Shown piece after piece: positions 1-12,449 of a stretch of DNA of 64,000 nt. The stretch is taken from the NCBI GenBank assembly GCA_037962975.1, contig CM075669.1, forward strand, positions 123,520,501-123,584,500, in the 5' to 3' direction. Positions within the stretch are counted from its first letter, which is position 1. Each line of letters opens with the position of its first letter. The translations under genes and the position numbers were made by a program. The DNA is from Clitoria ternatea. Taxonomy: Eukaryota > Streptophyta > Magnoliopsida > Fabales > Fabaceae. The notes beneath the pieces are model-generated. The model saw only the letters and a program-made list of their open reading frames with translations, searched no databases and was not told the DNA's origin.

Positions 1-1433
1 ATGGTTCGGAGTGATATGAGTGAATCCTGAATGAATTGATGTATGTTTGTATGATTGAAATTCATCTTACATAATATGCATGTAGCATATGTCTTTGAAA
101 GTACCATATTCTGCATGGCTGAAACCCAAATTGAATGCAAACCGAGTGATCGGGAATGCAGGTATTGATGCCGATGCCAAATCATTAACTGTCATTTTAA
201 ATGTAAAAGCTCACCCCTACTGTGGTAATATTTTTAGTGAGTGTCTCTCGGAACAACGAGTGAAGGTGGAGCTGATTGCTGAGTGGATTGGTTGTGCATT
301 ATGGGACTATATGTATATGTGTAGATATTGTGTATAATGTTTTGGTTAAGCCTTGGCCGGCTCGTGTTTTGATGTTAGTCTCTTAAACCAGAATCTGAAT
401 CTCCTTGAGTTGAGAGTATGCTATTGTGCTTGTAATTATTTATATGCACTTCTATATATATATATATATACTTTACCATACTGTATGTGTGTTCCATACT
501 GTGTGTGACGTTCGAGCGATATGTGTTCATGCTTTCCGAGTGTGTGAAGTTAGTATGACCAGCAAGAATGGAGTTAAGTTACTGCCGTAGAGGGCGGGTT
601 AGTAAACTATCCTGAGGGAAGGAAGGTTTAGACGTTCTGAGTGAATGGAGTCGTATAGTTCTGAGTGGGGATTAGCCTGGAAAATCCTCCGAGTGATAAG
701 TTGTTAGAATTTTCCCCAAGTAGAGAACTTCGATACATTTCCGAGTGAGGACTGACCGAGTGAGTGTTTTCTCTGACTGATGAGTAACCTATAGGATTCC
801 GAGTGAAAACCATTGTGGTAGGTTGGTTGAGAGCCAGAGTATTCTTAAGTGAAGCTGGAGTTAGTAAGAGGGTTTGAGTAAGAAGGATTGTAATTGCCGA
901 GTGAAGAACGAGCGGGATACCCGGGTGATGGAAGATCGAGAAGGATAATCCGAGTGAAAGACATCTTGGACCCCGAGTGAGATAGTTATTACTTCCGAGT
1001 GGTCAACATTGGAACTCTGTAAGGGTGAAATTATGGTGTGTAGGTAACCCCCGAAAGTAGCTGGTAGGTATAAAGATTAATCCGGTTGGTTGTGAGTAAA
1101 AACCTTTCCGAGTGAACTTAGATTCTGAAATCTGAGTGATGGGTATACCGAGTGCGAATTGCTGAGAAGGCCCTTGGTCGGTTCGCTTAGAGGGACGAGT
1201 GCACGCCCGAGCGAGTGGGCTGTCTCGCTCAAGCGACGCTGGGTTTCGCTTGAGCGAGTAAGCGTGGTGGTGTTGGGTTCGCCTAAGCGTCTTATCCTTC
1301 CGCTGTAAATGTTTTTCTTTCTTTTGCATTCTTTCTCCCTCCATTAATTGTACCCAGTTACCTTATGGCTTATTTTTGGAAAAATTTCCCTATTTTTTTG
1401 GTTTTATTTATTTATTAAGAATAGGGTGTTACA
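1..1433 (-). mobile_element. LTR fragment cut by the left window edge
   Basis: The right boundary reads GGGTGTTACA, a typical LTR end, and no coding frame longer than shadow ORFs exists. From about 530 to 1180 the word CCGAGTGA and close variants recur every few tens of bases. From about 1190 to 1270 there are copies of the near-palindrome CGCTTGAGCG. An AT dinucleotide run lies near 455-471. The minus orientation is inferred because TGTAACACCC is the usual LTR 5' start in chromovirus-type elements. The left part is outside the window, so no target duplication can be checked. It could be a solo LTR or the end of a full element. Confidence 0.55.
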
Positions 1434-2197
1434 GCTGCCACAATCTTACCTACTACAAGTCCCACCATAATTGTAGCAATGCCTAGAACAATGACACCTA
1501 TTATATATATATATATATATACTTACAATAATTTATGTATTTCTCTTATGCTATGCATCAAACAAGTATGAAAATTAATTAGATTGATAGTACGGTTCTT
1601 CAAAGAAATTGAAATCTAGAAATTGAAATCCTTAAGCTTACCATTCTGAATTCAATAGACAAAAAAATAGTAAATATTTCAAATTAAGTTATGTTGACAA
1701 TGTTGTTTAAAGTACAAGGAACCAGGCAGTTGGTATGGTGCATTTTTATTTGTTAAATTAAATAGTAAGCCCTCTCTTACAGTTTCTTAATTGTACTAAA
1801 CTCATAATAGAAAACGTAAGGTTTGCTCTAGGCATAGCTAGGTGTGAATTAAATTTTGTTCTCACTCATGAAATTTCAAAATTTACATGTTTCTACTTTT
1901 TCATTTTAAATTTCTCGCAATCAATTATTGTTTTATGTAATTATATAGCTCACCTCACAACTTCATATATAAATTGTGAATACCCAAAATTTGCCTATAA
2001 AAAATATGGAACTTTGACTTACAAAATTAAAACAAAATTTGGATTCAATTAAAGAGGGATAATGATTGGCAAGAGTGGAAACCTAAACTAAATGGTGGTG
2101 AAGATATGCATATATTTTGGGTTGTCAAGGACACTGAGATGGGAACCTTGTCATTGTCTAGAGAGGAAGACGAGAGACTAGGGTTTGCAAGAGGAGA
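1434..2197. other. AT-rich intergenic stretch, no gene seen
   Basis: Between two LTR boundaries I see only AT-rich sequence, including an AT dinucleotide microsatellite at about 1501-1521. No open frame of note, no RNA gene and no clear repeat family were recognised. Confidence 0.5.
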
Positions 2198-5100
2198 TGT
2201 GACACCCTCGATTAACTAAGACTAATTCCCACACTAGAACATCCTATTTAATTAAGGAGTCACTAATATTTGAGAAAAATAGGAGTTTTTTTATTGGTGA
2301 TCATTAGCACACTATTTAAAGTAAGATTATAATATAGATCGATTCTTTAACATAAGCGTACTTAAAAGAGTACGGGGCTCACAGGCTCCCAATAATAGTT
2401 ACTACAAAATATCAACATAATAAAACGTCGAGACCTATAACAGTCCCGACACAATAGAAAATAAGCATAGTCAATGTTGTTGATCTAACATCCTCTACTG
2501 CAGGTGGTCCAAGCCCTACTCGTGCTCGCCTTGACCCTCAGCTGATAATCACAGGAAAGGAAAACAATATATAACATAAAAGGGTGAGTAAAAGCTCTCA
2601 ACCGATAATATCCACATGCAAGGGCAGCCTTAGATATTTAGCAAACATATAAGTATAAAGAAACAAGAAAAGTTGTATAGAACATACCTTAGAATAACCA
2701 TATAGTACTTTTGACATACACAAGGAAAAAGCACACCACCAGTGTTAGTCAAACTTTATGGCATACTATGCATGTGTTAGGTTTAATTGTTACTTAATTT
2801 ATTACTAATATGCAATGGGGCCCAACTTCCACTGATCAATCTCATATCTCAATAATCATGTACACAACCATCCCACCTTATCCTTCCTGCCCAACTAGAA
2901 CGACTAGAGCTCTCCTCGCTCTGGTTTTCACAAATAGGTAAGGACTCGCAGTTTTATCATCACAATGGCCAAACACACATCTCATCAGAATGGGCACTCA
3001 ACGGCCATAGAAAACTCCTGCCTCTCTTTGAAGTATATAAGAGTTTGCCATGGGCTGTCCGGCGTTGGGCACAAATCTGAGCCATTGGAGGTCCGCCTCC
3101 GATATACTCCCTAGACTACCCTCAGGAGTTGAGGCGTGACTGTTTCTTTAGTGTACCCATCACTGTAGTCTCTATAGGATTATTCCAACATCCTTTTTTA
3201 ACTCCAAATGCAATATTCCATGAGCTTATTTTACCATTAGGGTGCCCGAGTACTAGACAAAACCTTACCCGCTTTGTGTATTTGTCCTTAAAGCATATAA
3301 ACTATTTGTGGTAGATACTTTTCGTGTAATGGGTGTTAAGAATCAAGGTCTAAGTGTTAACCAAATCATTTTGCTTAGAAGTACCGAGGTTGTTTACTAA
3401 ATAAGACTCACAAGAAAATTTCTAGCACTGAGAAAATAGTTAAATCATTTTTAATTCTCCTTTTTCTAAAAGAATATTTTGGGTACATAATTCATAAACC
3501 TTTAGAGAGTAAAATTTTCTAACTTATTTTACTTTTTAATTATAAGAATATGACTTTATATCTAGATATTAGCTTAAGAGGGAGATAAAGCAAGGTATAT
3601 TTCTTGTGATTTTCAACTCTTTATAGTTGTCATTCCGTCGTATTATCTTACGACGAACGAAGTAAATTAGTTTTGACTCTTTAAAATTTCTCATAAGACC
3701 TTAGGTAAAATATTTTATCATGAAAAAAAATATTCCTTCTAGTCCTATATTGACAATAAAATCCCATTTTTACCAAATCAAAGAATATAAGGTAGTTATT
3801 TCTCATTGTTTATTAAAAATTTTATTTTTGTCGTATCTGATCTAGAAAATTCCAAATTAAGTAATTCCAAAGCCAAAAGTGTTTAACTTTTAAAATAATA
3901 ATAATTCTATCTAGAAACATCCCCTACACGAAAAGGTATCCAAGTGCCAAAGTTTGTCGTTTTAACGTTCATAAAAACGTGTTTATAGACAAATTACGCG
4001 TCGAAAATTCTCCAAACAAATTTTACTCATTTGGGTATTTTTCTCATGCTTAAAATTAATTTCTCATACCACAAAATAAACCTACAAAACAGTTTTTCTA
4101 AATTCCTCCATTTACCCACAAAAACACGTTTTACGTCGTTTCTAACTCGTCATTCGCGCCTATACTCGGGTCTCTCTTTTAATTCTTCCATTAATCATCA
4201 CATTCATAAAATTTTTATGACTAAATATAATACTCAACTGTAAAAATACAGCAGCTCCAATTATCTCAAAATTTTGCCAAAGAATGAACCTTAAACATTC
4301 GTTAAATCACTTTTTCCGAGTTTCAAACATATCGTGTAATTACCATAAATATAAGCCACTTATTTCCTTTAATAAAATTCCAGGGATTAATATATGTCCA
4401 AAAATTCATCTTTAACATACATAATTCAAAGATTTGATCATGCAACACATTTCAAGCGTTAAATCATTTTAGGCGAGTTTATATGTTAGGGTCTCTTAAC
4501 GTTGAATCCTTTAACTAACTACAATTATTTCCAGCAGCAATAGTTAATTGTTTTAGTCATTAAAACTCATTTTAAAACATGTTAGATCTTTCAAAAAATG
4601 CCAATACCACAAGCTACCATTTAAACCAAGAAAAAACACAGTATTTGACAATTAGTATCACATGCATGCACTTCACATTAATTTCTGTAGCAACACCATC
4701 AATCACGTTAGTAACTTTGAAATTTTAATCTCCATAAAATCAAGGAATTTAAATTAATCATGGCACAGCCATGATACCACCCAAAGATCATAATTTTCCA
4801 AAGAAATCTTTAAGATTTTAAGTAATAAAATAAGGATCTTTAGGGAGGCACCATGTATGTATAAAATAATAGATTTAAACAAGCTAAATACTCCCCATTT
4901 ACCATAAGAAATTCATCCTCCAAGAAAAAATGACAAGGGCTTCAAGGCTTGATCCTAGGTCTTTATTGATTGCTTTACCAAGGAGAAGAAGAATGAATGC
5001 TTGGAGGGTGGTAGATCAACGTGAATATGATGGTGATTGGAAGAAGAAAATGTTGTTTTTTAGAGAAAACTTAAGAAGAAGGTGTAGTGTTTAGAAGTGG

Positions 5101-6381
5101 TGTCTTGGTATATGGAAGCTAGAAAGGATGGAGGAGTAACTTAAGCTTGGTGAAGGAGGATGGATGATGATGTTTTAGCATGAATGAACAGAAGAAGAAA
5201 GGAATATGTTTCTGGAAAAATGTTTCTCTAACTTAGAAGAATGAAGAGAAGCAAGGAGAGAACACTAGGTGCCTAGGTAGAATGGAAACTTTGTATGTCT
5301 CCTTGCTCACCAAGGAGCTTCCACGGCCATGAATGGGAGAGATAGGTGTCACTTCATGCAATTGCTAGGTGTCTCATGCAGCTCTTAGAGTGGTGGAAAA
5401 GGAGCTTTCATGGTCATGGCAAGTGGCAAGGTGGTGGTGCAACATGATTGGCCTATTCCCATGCAAAGCTGATGTGTCAAGCAACAGGGGTAGTGATTTG
5501 TTCGTCATTTTAAGGGCTGTTATAGGCTGAATTTGGAAAAATACCAAACATAAAAGTTTTATATCTTTTTCTTATCTTTAATTTGGTATATGGTATAAAA
5601 ATTTTCATCAATAAATGAGTGAGTTAAGGCCCATTTATGAAAATAGTGTAAGGCTGTGATGGGATTATTGTTTCTTGCAAAGATTAATTTTCTAGGAAAA
5701 ATCAGTGGGGAATTTGACTTCGTGTCCTTCATTAAAGTTGTAGGAATTTGGTGGAAGAATCATTCGATTTCATGGTCATACGAATGAGAAATGCGAAAAA
5801 TACTGAACATAGTGCAAGCTGCCACTAGAAAAACATGAATCAGTAGGGTATTTTCAATTCTGGGATTTGTGGGGTAAGAATTGGCCTTCATGGTCAACAT
5901 CAAAGTTGTAGATAAATTTGATAAAAAGATGTTGGGATAAGAATAACTCAAATCCAATAACGGGAGAGGAAATTATTCCCAAAATATGTACAGATGCGCA
6001 TTTTGGCTTACCCGGGTAACTTAGGATCAAAGCCTTTGGGTTTGGGTGATTGAAAACGGACATCTAGCCCTTCATGAAAATCGTTAGACACAATGTGAAG
6101 GATGTCTTAGGATAAAAAACTTAGTAAACACACTTATTTAATCCTTGTTATTATGAGTCTTATTAAACACACTTATTATTATTATTATTATTCTAATCAT
6201 TACCATTACTCACATAATTTAGTAAAAATACCCTTCCTTAGTTCATGAAATCTCTCTAAGATACTAATCAATCATCACACAAGCAAATCGGTCGTAGCCT
6301 AGTCATCAGTACATATGAGATTAACATGCAATTAAGATAATTGGCCTCAAGGACCTAACACACAAAATAAGGGCTGTTACA
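2198..6381 (-). mobile_element. 3' LTR (4.2 kb) of a Ty3/gypsy chromovirus-type element
   Basis: On the plus strand the segment begins TGTGACACCC and ends GCTGTTACA, giving TG...CA termini. Read on the minus strand it is preceded by a purine tract (plus 6382-6397), as expected at the internal/3' LTR boundary. The minus-strand integrase lies beyond that tract, so this is the 3' LTR of a minus-strand element. The region just inside its left end resembles the LTR at 15166 in MULE-1, so the two are probably related families. No coding capacity was seen inside; the small ORFs at 5.7-6.1 kb have no recognisable domain. Confidence 0.75.
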
Positions 6382-6397
6382 ATCTCCCCTTCTTTTA
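6382..6397 (-). other. Polypurine tract next to the 3' LTR
   Basis: The minus strand reads TAAAAGAAGGGGAGAT immediately before the LTR start TGTAACAGCC. Such a purine run primes plus-strand DNA synthesis in LTR retrotransposons. It fixes the orientation of the LTR at 2198-6381. Confidence 0.7.
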
Positions 6398-6429
6398 GAA
6401 ATTTCGTCTCAAAATTTCACCTAGTGCTA

Positions 6430-7745
6430 GTAAACAAATAAGGATAAAGAGTTCGTATCTTTTCTTCAAGTTCCCACATAGTGTCTCTTTCGTCAGACTG
6501 ACTCTAGATTACCTTTACCAAGGATACATCCTTCCCTCTCAGTTGCTTTAGATGACTGTCTGTAATCTTCACTGGTACTGCCTTATAGGTACGGTTCTCT
6601 TTAAGATCGAGTTGGTCAGGTTTCAGGATATGATCAGAATGTGGCACATATTTTCGGAGTTACGAGGCATAGAAAGCATTATAAAGGTTGGACAATTCAG
6701 GAGGTAATTCTTTCAAGAATATATGGTCATACATACTTGGGGCTCAACTTCTTTGACTTCAAGGCTCTCCCTACTCCTGTCACAGGAGTAACTCATAGAA
6801 AAACATGATCTCCTCCTTCAAACTCAAGAGGTTTTTGATGCTCGTCATAGTAGCTTTTCTAACGTTCTTGAGAAGTCTTCATTGCTGCTTGGATCTCTTT
6901 AATTTGCTTTGTGGTCCTTTGAATAACCTCTGGCCCAATCATAGCTTTCTCCCATGTCTCGAACCAACACAAGGGTGTGCGACATTTTCTTCCATACAGA
7001 GCTTCGTATGGTGTCATCCCAATGCTAGTGTGGTAGCTGTTGTTGTAGGTGAATTCCACAAGCGATATATACTTCTGCCAACTTTCACTATGTTCAAGCA
7101 TACACATCCTTAAAAGATCCTCAAGAGTTCTAATGGTACGCTCAGACTAACCGTTGGTCTGACAGTGATATGTTGAACTTAGCTTCAATCAGGTTCCCAA
7201 CACTTATTGCAAGCTGTCCTAGAAACGTGAAGTGAAACGGGGATCTCAATCGGATACAATTACTGATGGTACACCATGCAATCTGACTATCTCCCTGATG
7301 TAGATCTGCGTGAGCTTTTCCAAAGAATACTTCATGTTGACTAGGATGAAGTGTGCGATCTTCGTAAGTCGATCCACGACTACCCAAATTGCATCACATC
7401 CAGCTGGAGTTCTTGGGAGTCTAGACACAAAGTCCATGGCAATTTCGTCTCACTTCCATTTGGGAATCTCCAAGGGTTGAAGAGTCCCATACGGTCACTA
7501 TTGCTCTACCTTTATCTTTTGACAAGTCAGACACTTACTGACGTAATTAGCAATATCCCTCTTTATTCCCTGCCACCAGAACATTTTTATCAGGTCTTGG
7601 TACATCTTTGTCGCTCCGGGGTGCACACTATACTTTCTCTTGAAAGCCTCCCCGAGGATGGATCTTCTCAAGTCAGCGTTCTCAGGTACACATAACCTCC
7701 CATGATACCTGATTACCTGTATGAGAGCTGCCTGTATCAACTAGG
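6430..7745 (-). pseudogene. Ty3/gypsy integrase and pol C-terminus, broken
   Basis: Reading leftwards, the frame at 7740-7498 carries the integrase zinc-binding region and core start (HPGATKMYQDL, then CLTCQKIK). The frame at 7437-7246 carries the integrase core (MDFVSRLPRT, VVVDRLTKIAHF, RLHGVPSVIVSD). The frame at 7107-6859 carries YNNSYHTSIGMTPYEALYGR. Further left, remnants of the post-integrase region (LRKYVPHSDHIL, HLKQLRGKDVSLVKV) continue to about 6430. Frames shift between these pieces and stops are present, so it cannot make an active enzyme. The family looks Tekay/Del-like. Reverse transcriptase and RNase H are absent: the sequence switches at about 7740 to an unrelated gag-protease fragment. 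Confidence 0.8.
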
Positions 7746-8198
7746 ATTGTAACAGTGTAGCCATTGATAGTGCCTTAAAAGTGAAAAGTTTTTGGAGACC
7801 CTGAACCGATGAGGGCTAAATGGGATAACTGGAAATGGACACTGGATAGTTTAGGTAGGTTAGATTTGTTAGAATGGGATGGGCCTATAATGTCAAAATT
7901 ATATGGGCTATCATCATCAAGAAGTAACAAGAACTGCTTAGGTTGGCAACGATGACCATAGGTGTATTTAGAATCACAATTATAACATAAACCTTGGGCA
8001 CGGCATTCTTGCATTTGGACTTGGGTAAGACGTTTAACAGGCAGTTGCATTTTTGGGGTGGGTAAAAGGCCTTGAGGGTTTGAGGTGGGGTTTGGAGGAG
8101 TTTTAGGTAAAATAAGAGAAGAGGTGTATAAGGGGGCTTTTGAGGGTCTGGAAAATTGTAAGGGGTTAGGGGAGTTAAAGGTTTTTGGGTAGGGATAG
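7746..8198 (-). pseudogene. Gag C-terminus with zinc knuckle and start of protease (second element)
   Basis: The minus-strand frame contains CYNCDSKYTYGHRC, a CCHC zinc knuckle of the kind found at the end of gag in several Ty3/gypsy lineages. It is followed by an acidic linker and, after a stop, a protease-like stretch ending LVDTGSS at about 7735. The sequence then runs directly into integrase in another frame. It continues the gag N-terminus at 12120-12426, from which it is separated by the solo LTR inserted at 8199. Knuckle type and integrase type suggest different lineages for the two halves of the junction, but this is inference from motif style. Confidence 0.65.
8194..8198. repeat. Target-site duplication GATAG, left copy
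   Basis: It is identical to 12115-12119 on the other side of the solo LTR and was generated by integrase at insertion. Confidence 0.9.
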
Positions 8199-11100
8199 TG
8201 AGACGCCCCAAAAATACGGGGGAATTTTTTTCACATTTTATAAATCTCAAATTATTTAAATATTTAGAGTGGTGAAGCTTTTAAATACAACACCTGGATC
8301 TATAAAAGTCACTCCCATATATGAAGATATGAGAGGGTAAGGGTAATTTCATATTAAACTTCTATTTAGAGACAGCGGCAGAATTAATTGATTAATTTAA
8401 TGTAATTATTGCATGATTGAAATTAAAGAGAGGGGATTTCATAAGGTTCAGGGATCCATAATAGGTCCAAACTAATCTTTAAGATGTTGCAAGGAGGGTT
8501 TTGAGGCAAAGGAAATATAATCATTTAAAACAAAACAAATATGTGCATCAGGGTGTCACTCGCTCAAGCGAGAATCACATTCGCTTGAGCGAGCCAGTGT
8601 AGGCACCCTTGGGCGAAACCAAGAAAGGATGAGCGAAGGAAAAATTAGTATCAGGGGCTCCTCTCACTTAAGCGAGCCCATCCTCGCTTGAGCGAGATTC
8701 AAAGAGGACCCATGAGCGAGCCAACGAAATGCTTGAGCGAAGGAGGAGATTTGCCATAGGACTCAATCTCGCTTGAGCGAATTCCCTCTCACTTGAGCGA
8801 GATTGCTCTAGCAACCATAGAGGCTCACTGCCCAATTTTCACTTGGGCAAGGCAGGGCCCGCCTGGGCGAAAATTATCCAGTGCCCATCCTCTCTTCCCC
8901 TCGCTTGAGTGGATCTCAGGCAAGGACCATTTCGCCTGAGCGAAAATGGTCCAGTGACCATTCACTGATTCCAGGCCAATCTCGCCTAGGCGAAGAGGCC
9001 ATTCGCTTGAGCGAATTTTGGCCAGTGGCCACACCCCTGCTTCATAAGCATCTCGCTCGAGCGAGATTCCCACTCGCTTGAGCGAGTTCTGCAGAACTTG
9101 TGCAGAAATGTGGATTTCACACAACTTAGCACCTCAAACTTCAATTCATGCCATCTTAGCCTATTCTAATGCATTATGACCATATAAGCATGCATGTATA
9201 ATCTCATCCAAATATCTATACATTTCATATCAACCACCATTCATTCGATGCATATCGTTTGAAAATCATCTTCTCATACATTCCATAAAATACTTCAAAT
9301 CACAATGCACATCATTCATTCATGAGAATTAGAATCGTCAAACAACATAATTCATTATCTTACATCATTTAGGTCATGAATGAAAATTGGCCATACACAC
9401 CAAGGTCCAATTTTCCTCCATGACCCTCAAAATCATCATCACTAATCTAGATAACAAAATAAGCATTCATATACATCATATGCTATACAAAAATCTGGAT
9501 TTCACCGGCCAAGGCACATTCTATACCATTATTTACCTCTGCAACCAAAATGCACTTCAAAATATCCACTCTTCCCATAAATGCCCTGCATCACAAGTCT
9601 AAAAATGGACAACATGGGAGAGTGAGCCACACATTCCAAAGGAATGAATATGAACACCATATGATTATGTATATATACATCAAAACATGTATACTTTGCA
9701 TATACATATCATTCACCATACTCTTTATCATCACAACACCATCATACATACGTTCACAAGTAGCACTATAATTTAGACAAAGTACACAGCATATAATAAT
9801 CAAGTCCCACCACAATTTGGCTATCACACAAGCTACTATTTGGTATTCATATCTTTTATGTTGTCTTAGTATATCATTACATCCTTATCACATCCATCAT
9901 CATATCTCCACACTATCGGCATACTTCCTTGCTATATGCAAATTCTCTTAAGCTAATGTATATGCATAATGGAATATCTCAACAATTGTAGATCTGACTA
10001 TGGGAAATAAAAACACCGAATGTGGGATTCAAGTATGATCATCTAACCATACCCCTACTGCAGTAGTAAAATGTGTACACTTATTCTTAAATTTGCATGC
10101 ATTTCACCAATTATTTTACTAGTACCAAACCGCATCGCCCATCTTGCAACACCTGGTCATTTTCACCATGACCGCGGTATACAACATATTCAACATATGG
10201 TGTTGTGGGCCGGCCAGATATCAAATCATGGCGGCTGTGATCCCAAGGACCATCGGGGTCACCTGCTCATCAAGAGCCACCCCCCACAAGGGTCGGCCAC
10301 ATGTAGCTCCCTGAAGCAATACATGGGCGGCTTCGTGACTTACACACCAAGTCATAGGGGAAATAAAACTTGCTCGTGCACCGAGCCACCCTCCCACTGG
10401 GTCACCTGAGGGAACTCCCCTAATGTTCCAACAACAGCGGCTATGTAGTATGCCATGGATGCAAATCCAAATCATATGTATTTCTCACTCTATGCATCCT
10501 ATACATGCCACTCGTCATACCTCATCATCAACACCATTACCAACATTACCACAAGGCTTTTAGTGGATTCATTATTGCTGGTTATTCTTATTAATTTAAA
10601 CATTTGTGTGGTATTACAATAGTTCTCAATCAACCTCATCAACAATCACATTACATTCATGGTGAATACAAGCATAAGTGTATATCATTGATCATTCTAC
10701 ACCACCATATAGCAGACCATGAATATTCTAAATGCATCAAATCATGTTGCCAAACACATTACCTATACCTTACACCACATTACAATTTCTCATATCATTC
10801 CAAGTAAGGCTAACATGCATACCAATACATATGGCAATCAAATAACATTCAAATTCATGCATTTAGAATATAAGACTCCTCTCCTACCTTAAGAGAAGAA
10901 TTCTGATTGATAAGACGCACCCGCCTCGTCGTTCGGAATAAGTCCTACATTAATATACATATGAAGCTTCAATCAATCAACTATTCCAAACACAAGTTCA
11001 ATTCTAATTGACTTATTATTACATCTACAACTCGTAACATGCATAGAACATGTTATAAACATCCTTTTCATCATTTATTAGGCTTTCAAGAATTCCTTCC

Positions 11101-12114
11101 CATTAAGCCACATTCATTAAATTCAAAGGCCACAAAACAATCATAGCCTAAACCTTCATGTAGCTCCATTTATCCATGGTCATATCCATCATTGTCATGA
11201 ATTCCTTCATAAAACACTCTCTTGCACCACCATTATTCATTTTTCCTATTTCTCATAGTTAGGGTTTTCACCAAAACCTAACCACTTATTAATGCATCAT
11301 CATCATCCTTCATTACCTTCCAACCATAAATGCACCTCCATCATTAACCCCTCATAATTACTCATATTTATGACAACCCACTCTAGGGCATAAGCATTAA
11401 ATGCCCCTAATAAATACCCATGCACATGTATTACTCCCCTAACTCACATTAACACTTATATATATGAAAACCCAAAAAAAATGATGAGTATACATACCTC
11501 ACACTCAAAAATATAATGGGTTTAAGAAAGAGGGAGAGGTAGCATGAAAATGAAGGGGAAGAAGAAGAAAACTTCAACTTCAATGGCCCCCTTCCAAGCT
11601 CCTTGAGAACGAAAATAGGGGAGAGGGTGAAGTTGTGTCACCTTGGCTTAGGGTTTGGAAGAAGAAGATAAGAAGAAGGTATGGAATGAAGGAGTAGAGA
11701 AGAGGAAAGTGTTTTTGCCCAGTGCTTCAGCAAACTCACGTAAGAATAGGGAAATTTTGGGGCTTTCGATTTTAATTTTTAGTCCCTCATTAAAAGATCC
11801 ATCGTTTTATAACTAACAGGCTCTTTATTTGGGCTCAATACTTTATCTGAAAATTATTCCGAATATATATTCAGACTTCCAATATTATTCTCAACAGCCC
11901 TGACCAATATCATCTCAATCAGAGATACTTGGTCCGACACCCATATTTCAATCGGGCTTATTTTCTGCTTAACCGGTCTCATTAAATCACCAACAGTCCC
12001 TAAAATTCTTAATTTAATTGTTTTTAATATTTTAGGACATCAAATAACTTACATTCAATTTGTCAATATTTATTTTCTTAATTAATCATCTATTTTAAAA
12101 TTTGGGATGTTACA
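8199..12114 (-). mobile_element. Solo LTR (3.9 kb) inserted in a gag gene
   Basis: The plus-strand termini are TGAGACGCCC and GATGTTACA. The five bases GATAG flank both sides exactly (8194-8198 and 12115-12119), a perfect target-site duplication. No internal region, primer site or coding sequence is present, so this is a solo LTR left by unequal recombination. The minus orientation is inferred from the TGTAACATCC start. It contains a dense cluster of a near-palindromic word (separate entry). The small ORFs at 9.4-10.8 kb show no domain and are probably chance. Confidence 0.9.
8555..9095. repeat. Cluster of CGCTTGAGCGAG near-palindromes
   Basis: About a dozen or more copies of a 12-14 base word built around CGCTTGAGCG or its reverse complement CGCTCAAGCG occur in about 540 bp, with degenerate forms such as CGCCTGAGCG and CGCCTAGGCG. 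Spacing is irregular, so this is not a simple tandem repeat. The same word appears in the LTRs at about 1190-1270 and 46340-46560. Function is unknown; transcription-factor sites or a hairpin-prone element are possibilities. Confidence 0.75.
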
Positions 12115-12119
12115 GATAG

Positions 12120-12426
12120 CGTGGGTGGTAGCACGTGTAGAAGCAGTTAACGGGTCATCAGCTGAATAAAGGGAGGTGGGAGTGATGGGAATGACAATAC
12201 CTTCAGGGTTTACATGTAGGGTTAAAGTCAGGGTATGAGGAGAGGTAGTGGTTGGGATGATGGGTAGGCGGTTAAGGAGAGTGGCCAACACCCCGGAGAC
12301 GGCTTCAAAATGAGCATCCATAGTAGCTATAAACCTTTCATATGGGGTGTCATGGGCGGTCTGCAGAGATTGGATCTTCTTAGTAATGGCGAGGAGAGCA
12401 TCTTCCATGGAGGGCTTAGGAGGCAT
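12120..12426 (-). pseudogene. Gag N-terminus of a Ty3/gypsy element
   Basis: Starting at the ATG at 12426 the frame reads MPPKPSMEDALLAI and continues as a helical, proline-spaced gag-like N-terminus. It is interrupted by the solo LTR at 12114. A candidate primer-binding site lies just upstream of this ATG on the minus strand, which supports this start over upstream methionines. The rest of gag resumes at 8198. Family-level assignment rests on position and the downstream zinc knuckle rather than on strong similarity in this part. Confidence 0.55.
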
Positions 12427-12433
12427 AGTGGAA

Positions 12434-12447
12434 GAATGAAAGCACCA
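12434..12447 (-). other. Candidate primer-binding site
   Basis: The minus strand reads TGGTGCTTTCATTC two bases after an LTR-like end (TTATCA). This fits the usual position of a tRNA primer site just inside the 5' LTR, and the gag ATG follows within about 20 bases. Confidence 0.5.
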
Positions 12448-12449
12448 CT

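Noticed and set aside
7351..7695. Plus-strand ORF of 114 codons
   Set aside because: Antisense shadow of the integrase remnant; no domain on this strand.
10071..10475. Overlapping ORFs on both strands inside the solo LTR
   Set aside because: Frames on both strands of the same bases, no domain, within a TG...CA segment with a perfect target duplication.
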